Made by a program: the position numbers and the translations under genes. Shown in pieces: positions 56,840 to 64,000 of a stretch of 64,000 bases of DNA. Each line of letters opens with the position of its first letter. Positions within the stretch are counted from its first letter, which is position 1. The notes under the pieces were generated by a model. That model did not search any database, was not told the DNA's origin, and saw only the letters and a program-made list of their open reading frames with translations. The stretch comes from Rhizosaccharibacter radicis (GTDB lineage Bacteria > Pseudomonadota > Alphaproteobacteria > Acetobacterales > Acetobacteraceae), in contig JAMZEJ010000008.1 in assembly GCA_024508355.1 (NCBI GenBank), positions 124,001 through 188,000 of the forward strand, read 5' to 3'.

Positions 56840-58204
56840 CTAGTGCTTGTGGCCGCGATGTGCCGGATGCGCGGGCGCGGACGGTGCGGGAGCCGGCGCA
56901 GGGGCAGCGGCGGGGGCCGGTGCCGCTGCGGGCGCGGCCGCAGCCGCCGGAGCGGACGCGTTCACCGGATGCTGGATGCGCAACACCCAGAGCTGCGCCA
57001 GCTCCGCGGCGCCGTCGTTGCCGCCCACGGTCTTGAGCGTCTTCACGGCGTCGGCGGCGCGGCCGGCGTCCATCTCCGCGAGGCCGAGATGCAGCTTCGC
57101 GTCGTCGGCCGACACTAGGCCGCCCTTGGCGATGCCCTGCTGCATCAGATCGAGGCCGTGCTGGGCCTGGCCGAGATCGACGTAGTTGTAGCCGAGCGTC
57201 ACCAGCGCGCCGCCGGTGGGGGCGGCGAGCGCAGCCTTCTCGTCGTCGGCCAGATGCGCCTTCTTGGTCGCGACGGCATTGTCGATCAGGGTCTTGAGCC
57301 GGGCTTCGCGCGCGGCACCCGCATCCTTGCCCAGCGCGCCGCTGGCATAGCCCTGAGCGATGATCTTCTGCGCCTGCACGGGATAGCCCTGCTGCACCGC
57401 GTTCTCCGCCATCTCCATGATCTCGGAGGTGGAGGTCAGGTCGCCGACCGCGTAGCGGATGCGCTGGATGTCGTACTGCAGGCGATCGGGGATGTTGGTG
57501 TTGGTGCGCAGACCATGGATCAGCTGCGCCCAGTAGTTCGGCTTGGGATAGTACTGCACGAGCTTGACCATGGTGGCGTTGAAGCCGTCCATGTCGTGCG
57601 CCTGCTGCTGCACCGCCGCCAGCAGGTTGAGCTGGTTCTCGGCGGGCTTCTGTCCGGCCTTCTCCTCCGCGGCGATCTGGCGCTGCTGCGCCTTGGCCGC
57701 GTTGGGATAGTCCTTCTGCAGGTAGTAGCACTGGATCAGTAGCGTGTGCATGGAGGCGTCGCTGCCGCCCGCCTTGAAGTACCGCTCCACCGCGGTGATC
57801 GTGCGCCCGTAATCCTTGGCTCCGTAGGCGAGGCTCGCTTCCGCCATCAACAGCCGCTGCTTCTCGGCCGCCGAGGTGCGCGACGAGGCGATCAGCGCGT
57901 CGTCGGCCGCGATGGACGCGGACACGTCGCCGGCCGATTGGGCGACCGCGGCGCGCATCTGCGCGATCACGTAGCTCTCGTCGGCCGTCTTGTTCTTCAC
58001 GGCGTCGGCCTGATCCACGTCCTTCATCGCGGCGGCGAAGTTGCGGGCGCGCAGCGCGGCCTGGGCCGCCTGGAGGGGCTTGCCCACCTCGGCGCGCAAC
58101 GGATCCGCCTGGGCCGTGCGAGGCGGCAGGGCGACGGCGGCCAGCATCGTCCCGCCCAGCAGGAGGGCGGGAAGCAGGCGGGAAGAAGGAAGACCGGAAG
58201 ACAT
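56840..58204 (-). CDS. Secreted TPR-like protein of the tonB-exb operon
   Basis: 454 residues with a signal peptide (LLPALLLGGTMLAAVALPP, cut near AQADP) and a helical-repeat body that looks like degenerate tetratricopeptide repeats (AAQAALRARNFAAAMKDVDQA, KDYGRTITAVERYFKAG). The tail is an Ala/Pro stretch ending in His-rich sequence. It begins 9 bases after exbD and is the last gene of tonB-exbB-exbD-exbD. Probably a periplasmic accessory that binds the TonB complex. No precise function assigned. Confidence 0.75.
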   Translation of the reverse strand: MSSGLPSSRLLPALLLGGTMLAAVALPPRTAQADPLRAEVGKPLQAAQAALRARNFAAAMKDVDQADAVKNKTADESYVIAQMRAAVAQSAGDVSASIAADDALIASSRTSAAEKQRLLMAEASLAYGAKDYGRTITAVERYFKAGGSDASMHTLLIQCYYLQKDYPNAAKAQQRQIAAEEKAGQKPAENQLNLLAAVQQQAHDMDGFNATMVKLVQYYPKPNYWAQLIHGLRTNTNIPDRLQYDIQRIRYAVGDLTSTSEIMEMAENAVQQGYPVQAQKIIAQGYASGALGKDAGAAREARLKTLIDNAVATKKAHLADDEKAALAAPTGGALVTLGYNYVDLGQAQHGLDLMQQGIAKGGLVSADDAKLHLGLAEMDAGRAADAVKTLKTVGGNDGAAELAQLWVLRIQHPVNASAPAAAAAPAAAPAPAAAPAPAPAPSAPAHPAHRGHKH

Positions 58205-58212
58205 GCGGGCGA

Positions 58213-58650
58213 TCACTGTCCCATGAATTGTTCGTTGCCGACGATGCCGAGCTTGGTCATGCCCAGGCGCTGCGCATCGGCAAGGACGTGCGCGACATAC
58301 TTGTAGTTCGCGAGCTTGTTGGGCCGGAGGTGGATTTCCGGCTGGTCGGGCAACGCCGCCGCGGAAAGGAAGTGGTTCTGCAGCGACGCCTCGTCCGGGA
58401 TCGGCTCGCCGTTCCAGGAGATCGCGCCGTCGAAATCGACGTCGATCGTCACCACGGTGGGTGGCGTGGGCGGCGGCGGCGGGTTGCCCTGCGGCAGGTC
58501 GAGCTTCACCGCGTGCGTCTGGATCGGGATGGTGATGATCAGCATGATCAGCAGCACCAGCATCACGTCGATCAGCGGCGTGGTGTTGACGTCCACCATC
58601 ACTTCGGGATCGCCGCCGGCAGAGCTTTCCGATCCGACGTTCATGGCCAT
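58213..58650 (-). CDS. exbD: ExbD/TolR biopolymer transport protein (second copy)
   Basis: 145 residues: cytoplasmic start with EVMVDVNTTPLIDVMLVLLI, containing the essential proton-path Asp in the single membrane helix, then a periplasmic domain. Compared with the first ExbD in this operon, it has a Pro-rich insert (GNPPPPPTPP) and no close identity after the helix. The start ATG has AGGA upstream. 133 bases follow the first exbD. Confidence 0.93.
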   Translation of the reverse strand: MAMNVGSESSAGGDPEVMVDVNTTPLIDVMLVLLIMLIITIPIQTHAVKLDLPQGNPPPPPTPPTVVTIDVDFDGAISWNGEPIPDEASLQNHFLSAAALPDQPEIHLRPNKLANYKYVAHVLADAQRLGMTKLGIVGNEQFMGQ

Positions 58651-58783
58651 GGCGATGGTTCCTGTCCGGAGCCGGCGCGCGCCCCGCCGTGGGGAGAAGC
58701 GCGCCGCCCGGGTCGAGCGGTGGGATGAAGAGGGTCGGCACGTCCGCTCCCGTCCCGGCGGGACGGAAGCGGAAGCGGGTCGA

Positions 58784-59212
58784 TCAGCCGCGCGGAGGCG
58801 GCTCAGTGATGAAGCCGACCTTGGAGATGCCGGCCTGCTGGCAGGCGAACACCACCTTGCCGACGCTCTCATAGCGGGACTGCGCGTCGCCGCGGATCTG
58901 AACCTCGGGCTGCGGCTTCTTCACCGCGGCGGCTTCCAGGCGATGAAGCAGGTCCTGGGAGTCGCGGACCGGATCGGTCCCCCAGAAGATCTGACCCGCC
59001 TCGTTCACCGCGATGGTGATGTTCTCCGGCTTGGTCTGCGCTTCCTGGTTGGCATCCTTAGGCAGGTTCACCTTCACCGTGTGGGTGACCACGGGGATGG
59101 TGATCAGGAAGATGATCAGCAGCACCAGCATCACGTCCACGAGCGGCGTGGTGTTGATGGCCGAAACGACTTCGTCCTCGTCGCCGTCGGAGGACCCGAC
59201 ATTCATCGCCAT
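58784..59212 (-). CDS. exbD: ExbD/TolR biopolymer transport protein (first copy)
   Basis: 142 residues with the conserved INTTPLVDVMLVLLIIF helix (Asp for proton translocation) and a periplasmic domain ending GISKVGFITEPPPRG. Works with ExbB to energise TonB using the proton-motive force. It starts 4 bases after the exbB stop. Confidence 0.95.
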   Translation of the reverse strand: MAMNVGSSDGDEDEVVSAINTTPLVDVMLVLLIIFLITIPVVTHTVKVNLPKDANQEAQTKPENITIAVNEAGQIFWGTDPVRDSQDLLHRLEAAAVKKPQPEVQIRGDAQSRYESVGKVVFACQQAGISKVGFITEPPPRG

Positions 59213-59216
59213 GGGA

Positions 59217-60299
59217 TCAGGCGACCCGGGTCACGCCGGCCGGGGTCGGGGCACCGGCGGACTGGGTGCCGACGCGCACGCCGCCGAGCAGCACGGAATG
59301 CAGATCGGAGGAGAAGTTGCGGACCCGCTCCATGGCGCCCTTGTTGCGGCGGACCAGCCAGTTGTAGCCGAGCACGGCCGGCACGGCGGTGGCGAGGCCG
59401 ATGGCGGTCATGATCAGCGCCTCACCCACCGGACCCGCGACCTTGTCGATCGAGGCCTGGCCGGCGATGCCGATGGCGGTCAGCGCGTGATAGATGCCCC
59501 ACACGGTGCCGAACAGGCCGACGAACGGCGCGGTGGAACCGACGGTGGCGAGGAAGGCCAGGCCGCCCTGCAGGCGCGACTGGATGGCTTCCACGGCGCG
59601 CTGGATCGACATGGTGACCCACTCGTGCAGGTCGATGCTCTCCGTGAGCGTGCCCTCGTGGTGGTTGGTGGCCGCGATGCCGGTGTCGGCGATGTAGCGG
59701 AACGGCGAGGAGTCCTTGAGCGAGGTCGCGCCCTCGGTCACGGACGGCTTGGTCCAGAAGTCCTTCTGCGCGGAGCGGCTGGCCGAGAACAGGCGGGCCT
59801 GCTCGAAGAACTTGGTGATCATGATGTACCAGGTGCCGAGCGACATGATCACCAGGATGATCAGCACGCCGCGCGAGATGAAGTCGCCGCCCTTCCACAG
59901 CGCGTCCAGGCCGTAGGGGTTGGACACCTGCGCGGTCGCGGGGGCGGCGGCCGGAACGGCCGCGGCACCGGCGTCACCGGCCGGGGCGCCGCTCGCGGTG
60001 GCGCCGGCGGGGGCCGGCGAGCCGGGAGCGCCGGGGGCGGTCGGCGAGGTGGCGGGAGCCGACGCGTCCGGCGCGGCGGGAGCACCGGCCGCCGGAGCGG
60101 GCGCCGAGGCGTCGGGGGTGGCGGGCGCACCGGCGGCCGGGGTCGCCGGCGGCGGGGTCGCGGGCGCCGCCGGGGCGGGGGCGGCCTGCTGCTGCGCGTC
60201 CTGCGCCAGCGCCTGGGTCACCGCCCCGGGGGCTGCCAGACCCAGCGCCATCGCCAGGGCCGGCGCGGCAAGGACGGGGAGCCGATGCGTTCTCGTCAT
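59217..60299 (-). CDS. exbB: ExbB-type MotA/TolQ/ExbB proton channel protein
   Basis: 360 residues: a signal-peptide-like start (PVLAAPALAMALGLAAPGAV), then about 110 residues of Ala/Pro/Gly-rich linker, and a C-terminal ExbB core with three membrane helices (GVLIILVIMSLGTWYIMITKF; PFVGLFGTVWGIYHALTAIG; EALIMTAIGLATAVPAVLGY). The family signature GLFGTVWGI is exact. The ATG has GAGGA eight bases upstream. The extra N-terminal part would sit in the periplasm. Confidence 0.92.
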   Translation of the reverse strand: MTRTHRLPVLAAPALAMALGLAAPGAVTQALAQDAQQQAAPAPAAPATPPPATPAAGAPATPDASAPAPAAGAPAAPDASAPATSPTAPGAPGSPAPAGATASGAPAGDAGAAAVPAAAPATAQVSNPYGLDALWKGGDFISRGVLIILVIMSLGTWYIMITKFFEQARLFSASRSAQKDFWTKPSVTEGATSLKDSSPFRYIADTGIAATNHHEGTLTESIDLHEWVTMSIQRAVEAIQSRLQGGLAFLATVGSTAPFVGLFGTVWGIYHALTAIGIAGQASIDKVAGPVGEALIMTAIGLATAVPAVLGYNWLVRRNKGAMERVRNFSSDLHSVLLGGVRVGTQSAGAPTPAGVTRVA

Positions 60300-60391
60300 G
60301 TGTAGTTCCTCTGGTGACGGCCGGAGGCCGGAAGCGCGGCCTGGTGCCGGCACAGCTCTGGAAGAAGCGAGGGTCGAGGGGAGGCGGACGA

Positions 60392-61051
60392 TCACTGGTC
60401 CTGATCGCCCAGGGCGAAGTTGATGTTGAGGATGTGGTTGGGCTGCGCCACCGCCTGCCCGTTATGGACGGCTGGCGAGTAGCGGGCCCGCTGCACGAAG
60501 TTGGTCGCGGCGCGCACGAAGGCCTGACCGCCGGACGCACTGACCACCTGGCAGTTGCTGGTGGAGCCGTCGACATTGATGGTGCAGGACATCACGACCT
60601 TACCCTCGCGGCCCGCCTCCTCCATGTCCGGCGGGTATTCCGGCTTGACGTTGTTCAGCGGACGGCTGCCAGCCGAGCGATCCGGTACCGTGGGGCCCGG
60701 GGGAGCCGGCTTCGCGGCCGTGAACGGCGCCGGGTTGGGCGTCGGCGGCGGGGTGCGCGTCACCGTCCGGATCGCCTTCGGCGGCGGCGGCTGCTCGATC
60801 TGGATCTGCGGCGGCGGGATGTAGGGCGGCGGCGGCGAGGTCAGCACCGGCGGCGGCGGAGGCGGAGGCGGCGGCGGAGGCGGCGGTGGTTCCTTGACGA
60901 TCTTGGTGGTGATCGGCGGCTTGATCACGTCCACGACCGCGCGGCCGAGTCCGTTCATCAACGCCCAGATCAGCAACACATGCAGCAGAACGACGATGCC
61001 GATGCCGACGATGTGCCGCATCGGGCTTCGTTGCTGTTGCGCGTAGTTCAT
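60392..61051 (-). CDS. tonB: TonB energy-transducing protein
   Basis: Spans the inner membrane with one helix (IVGIGIVVLLHVLLIWALM, including the family SHxxxH-like His) and reaches the outer-membrane receptors. 219 residues: a 14-proline run followed by more Pro-rich sequence, then a C-terminal TonB fold (KPEYPPDMEEAGREGKVVM ... FVQRARYSPAVHNGQAV). Start ATG has GGAAGG upstream. First gene of the operon. Confidence 0.93.
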   Translation of the reverse strand: MNYAQQQRSPMRHIVGIGIVVLLHVLLIWALMNGLGRAVVDVIKPPITTKIVKEPPPPPPPPPPPPPPVLTSPPPPYIPPPQIQIEQPPPPKAIRTVTRTPPPTPNPAPFTAAKPAPPGPTVPDRSAGSRPLNNVKPEYPPDMEEAGREGKVVMSCTINVDGSTSNCQVVSASGGQAFVRAATNFVQRARYSPAVHNGQAVAQPNHILNINFALGDQDQ

Positions 61052-61637
61052 CAAGAAGCCTTCCCAATCGACGCGCCGGGGATCAGCGGGAACTCCGGAA
61101 GAAGCATCCGGCGGTCCGGCCCATTTTCCGCAACGCAGCATCCCTACGGGACATCACGGCCTGCAACGGGCATCCCACCGGCACCGTTGCGGCGCAAGCG
61201 GGTCTGACATGTGGAATAGGCGAAGCGCTGGGGCCGATGTCAAGGCCGGAATCATGAACCCGACAGGCGACCGAATTTCGGTCATCGGCCCACGGAACAG
61301 TCACCCGCAACACGGGGTCGAACGGCGGATTCCTTGAGCATGTGCAATGCGTTACGGCGATAACACCGGAAATGCGCGTGGATAGTGCCCATTGGGCGGG
61401 CAATCGCCCGAACGCCCCGATCGCGTCTCGCTGGGTGGGATTCGCGACGTCGTGGAACACGCGGCGGAGATTCCTGTCCGGAAGGTCAGATCGGCATCCG
61501 ACACCCGAACGGCCGCCATCCAGGGGAATCGCGGCCGTGCCGTAGGGTCGATTTTCCGAGGCGGCGCGTCCGCGGAAGCGGGCCGGGATCGCCGCCTGAT
61601 GCGTCCCGGTCACCGTATGCTGGTCGCTATGACCCGC
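61052..61637. other. Upstream region of the tonB operon
   Basis: About 590 bases between prfB and tonB, less GC-rich in 61200-61400. No gene supported. Probably holds the tonB promoter and any iron-responsive site. I could not identify a Fur box by eye. Confidence 0.45.
61213..61243 (-). promoter_or_regulatory. Weak candidate sigma-70 promoter for tonB
   Basis: TTGACA (61238-61243) and TATTCC (61213-61218) on the minus strand, 19 bases apart, longer than the ideal 17. Transcription would start about 155 bases before tonB. Tentative. Confidence 0.3.
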
Positions 61638-62769
61638 TCACTGCGCCGAGGCGCTGGCCTCGCTGCGGGTCGCGCCGACGCGGGCCGCCAACGCCGCCGC
61701 CATGAAATCGTCCAGGCTGCCGTCCAGCACGGCGTCCGGATTGCCCTTCTCGACCCCGGTGCGGAGGTCCTTCACCAGCTGGTAGGGCGCCAGCACGTAG
61801 GACCGGATCTGGTGACCCCAGCCGATATCGGTCTTGGCCGCCTCCGTTTGCGCCGCCGCCGCCTCGCGCTTCTGCAGCTCGGCCTCGTAGAGCCGCGCCT
61901 TGAGCATGTTCATGGCGGTGGCACGGTTGCGGTGCTGCGACCGGTCGGTCTGGCAGGCCACGATGATGCCGGACGGGACGTGGGTGATGCGGATCGCCGA
62001 CTCCGTCTTGTTGACGTGCTGGCCGCCGGCACCCGACGCGCGGAAGGTATCGACCTTCAGGTCGCTCTCGTTGACCTCGATCTCGATCGAGTCGTCCACC
62101 ACCGGATACACCCAGACGCTGGCGAACGAGGTCTGGCGGCGGGCGGCGGCGTCGAACGGCGAGATGCGCACCAGCCTGTGCACGCCCGCCTCCGTCTTGA
62201 GCCAGCCATAGGCCTGACCGCCCGAAACCTGCAGGGTGGCGGACTTGATGCCGGCCTGCTCGCCCTCGGAGCTTTCCATGAGGGTGATCTTGTAGCCGTG
62301 CTGCTCGGACCAGCGGGAATACATGCGCAGCAGCATCTCGGCCCAGTCCTGCGCCTCCGTGCCGCCGGCCCCGGCATTGATCTCCAGATAGCAGTCGTTG
62401 GCGTCCGCCTCGCCCGACAACAGGCTCTCGGTTTCCCGCCGCTTCGCCTCGGCCGCCAGGGCGCGAAGCGATCCGGTGGCGTCGGCCACCATCGCGGCGT
62501 CGCCTTCCGCTTCGGCCATCGCCACCAGCTCAAGCGTGTCGGCGACGTCGGATTCGAGACGCTGCACGCCTTCCACCTGGTTCGCGAGCGTGGTGCGCTC
62601 GCGCATCAGCTTCTGCGCCGCCTCGGCGTCGTTCCAGAGATCCGGATCCTCGACCCGGTTGTTCAGCTCCGCGAGGCGATCCTGGGCGACATCCCAGTCA
62701 AAGATGCCTCCTCAGCAGCGTCACCGACTGCTTGATCTGTTCGTTGAGGGCGTCCGTCTCGGCCGACAT
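61638..62769 (-). CDS. prfB: Peptide chain release factor 2, with programmed +1 frameshift
   Basis: Recognises UAA and UGA and triggers peptide release. The first 23 codons (62769-62701) end CTT, then an in-frame TGA. Reading then shifts +1 by skipping the T at 62700 and continues at GAC for 353 codons (total 376 residues). An internal AGGAGG lies 3 bases before CTT. Functional motifs are intact: SPF stop-codon recognition ([12 protein letters not shown]) and [12 protein letters not shown] for hydrolysis. It is 69 bases downstream of the PBP1A gene. Confidence 0.93.
62697..62712 (-). promoter_or_regulatory. prfB autoregulatory frameshift site
   Basis: Internal Shine-Dalgarno AGGAGG (62707-62712), codon CAT, slippery CTT (62701-62703), TGA stop, then C. 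Same spacing as the E. coli prfB site, where low RF2 levels favour the shift. Confidence 0.9.
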
Positions 62770-62837
62770 GGCGCGTGATGCATCCTTGAAGCAGGCGTGG
62801 AATGGCTACGGCCCGGCGGGGCCCGGATGGGGCGCGC

Positions 62838-64000
62838 TCAATACAGCCCCCCCATGCCGATGTCACCTCCCGCGGCGGCCGGCGGCCTGGCGGCTGGCGG
62901 GGACGCGCCGGGCGGTGCCGCGCCCCGCTGCCCGGGGTTGGCGGGCGATGCCAGGGCGGAGCTCGACGCATCCGCGGTGGCGGTGCCGCCTTCCGTGGGA
63001 CCGCCGCCCATCCCGGGAGATCCCATCGCCGCCTCGCCGTCCGGCACGTTCTCGGCGCCGGTGTCGGCGGCGCTCAGCTCGTCCGTGCTGGCCACCACCG
63101 TGCCGGAACCGCCGGCACCGGGTTCCTGGCCCGGCTTGAACGCGTCCACCGTTTCCCCGCGACCCGTGTTGTAGCGCACCAGCGCCACCCCGTCCGGCAC
63201 CCGGAAATCCACGCGGGGCCGGTCGGCCAGCGCCTGCTTCATGAACTGGTTCCAGATCGGACCCGCCACCGCGCCGCCGGTCTGCTTGTCGCCGAGGCTC
63301 TGCGGGGCGTCGAAACCGATCCACACCACGGTGAGCAGGTTGGGCGTGAAGCCCGCGAACCAGGCATCGTGGAAGTCCTGGCTGGTGCCCGTCTTGCCGG
63401 CCACCGGATTATCGATGCCGATCACCGCCGGCTTGCCGGTGCCGTTCTTCACCACGTCCTGCATCATCTGCACGACCTGGAACGACGAGGCCGGGTCGGC
63501 CACCTGGCGGCGGGCGTCGGTCAGCACAGGCGGCGTTTGCGGATCGGTGTTGTTCTGCACCGACAGGCCGGCCGGCCGCCAGATCACGTGACCGTCGCGG
63601 TCCTGCACCGCGTCGATCAGGCTGGGCAGCACTTCCCGGCCCCCGGACTCGATGGACGCATAGGCGCCGGCCTCGCGCAGCACGGTGGTCTCGACGGCGC
63701 CGAGGGCCGCCGGCAGCACCTTCGGCATGGAATCGACCTCGTGCAGGTCGATCGCGGTCTTGGCGACGTTGCCCATGCCCACATCGGCCGCGATGCGGAT
63801 GGTGACGAGGTTGAGCGACTCCCGGAGCGCGTCGTGCACCGTGGTGGGACCGCCGAACGTCATCTCGTAGTTGTTGGGCCGCCAGTTGCCGTTGACGTAG
63901 GGCGCGTCCAGGAACTTCTGGCTGGGCGAGATGCCCTTCTCCATCGCCGCCAGATACACGATCGGCTTGAAGGACGATCCCGGCTGGCGGAGCGCCTGGG
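62838..64000 (-). CDS. mrcA: Penicillin-binding protein 1A, C-terminal part (gene continues past the window)
   Basis: Class A PBP that polymerises and cross-links peptidoglycan. The visible 387 codons give the transpeptidase half: catalytic Ser in GSSFKP at the right edge, SxN motif in RESLNLVTI, and KTG motif in VAGKTGTSQDFH. The C-terminal ~110 residues are a Gly/Ala/Ser/Pro tail. The glycosyltransferase domain and start lie outside. mrcA directly upstream of prfB is the common alphaproteobacterial order. Confidence 0.93.
   Translation of the reverse strand, partial: QALRQPGSSFKPIVYLAAMEKGISPSQKFLDAPYVNGNWRPNNYEMTFGGPTTVHDALRESLNLVTIRIAADVGMGNVAKTAIDLHEVDSMPKVLPAALGAVETTVLREAGAYASIESGGREVLPSLIDAVQDRDGHVIWRPAGLSVQNNTDPQTPPVLTDARRQVADPASSFQVVQMMQDVVKNGTGKPAVIGIDNPVAGKTGTSQDFHDAWFAGFTPNLLTVVWIGFDAPQSLGDKQTGGAVAGPIWNQFMKQALADRPRVDFRVPDGVALVRYNTGRGETVDAFKPGQEPGAGGSGTVVASTDELSAADTGAENVPDGEAAMGSPGMGGGPTEGGTATADASSSALASPANPGQRGAAPPGASPPAARPPAAAGGDIGMGGLY

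Overview
The window is a GC-rich chromosomal segment from an alphaproteobacterium, most likely of the family Acetobacteraceae. The evidence is GC-saturated third codon positions, the rimI-fur-olsB-lnt-XRE neighbourhood, a sucA-sucB-lpd cluster with no sucCD beside mdh (acetic acid bacteria often replace SucCD with a CoA-transferase), and a TonB system with two ExbD proteins. The family assignment is an inference. Almost everything is core chromosome. I see no prophage, insertion sequence, CRISPR array or defence island, and I found no convincing new multi-gene system.

Layout. 1-3.8 kb: truncated periplasmic trehalase, then amtB and glnK. 4-7.7 kb: a ubiquinone-type FAD hydroxylase overlapping cysE, a small DUF2256 protein and rlmB. 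7.8-9.6 kb: tRNA-Tyr, an 81-residue orphan, tRNA-Gly (opposite strand), tRNA-Trp, secE and nusG. 9.7-14.5 kb: a cupin, the pqiABC envelope lipid-transport operon and tRNA-Thr. 14.5-20 kb: a GGDEF protein with degenerate receiver and EAL parts, a metallophosphoesterase, an aldo/keto reductase, pdxJ and pdxA. 20.5-29.7 kb: zapE, mdh, sucA, sucB and lpd. 29.8-37.4 kb: a small secreted protein, a 2OG-Fe(II) oxygenase, zwf, a GH15 glucoamylase-like protein, asd and a small membrane protein. 37.8-42.3 kb: sdhCDAB and a tyrosine phosphatase-like protein. 42.3-50.5 kb: XRE regulator, lnt, olsB, fur, a tusA-like gene, rimI, tsaB, a nitroreductase and an NFU-type Fe-S scaffold. 51.1-56.7 kb: a YVTN beta-propeller, an ABM monooxygenase, a glyoxalase, a decayed SulP transporter beside a beta-carbonic anhydrase, and a two-component system. 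56.8-61.1 kb: tonB-exbB-exbD-exbD-TPR. 61.6-64 kb: prfB with its programmed frameshift, and the C-terminal half of PBP1A.

How it fits together. The sdh, mdh and OGDH genes supply most of an oxidative TCA cycle, apart from the succinyl-CoA to succinate step, which is not encoded here. Trehalase, the GH15 enzyme and Zwf feed glucose into the pentose-phosphate route. AmtB/GlnK, CysE, Asd and PdxA/PdxJ cover ammonium, cysteine, aspartate-family amino acids and vitamin B6. PqiABC, Lnt, OlsB, PBP1A and TonB/Exb serve the envelope.

The most noteworthy points are the SulP pseudogene next to the carbonic anhydrase, the missing sucCD, the near-duplicate lipoyl domains of SucB and Lpd, a 13-bp-arm palindrome just upstream of tusA, and the degenerate cyclic-di-GMP protein.
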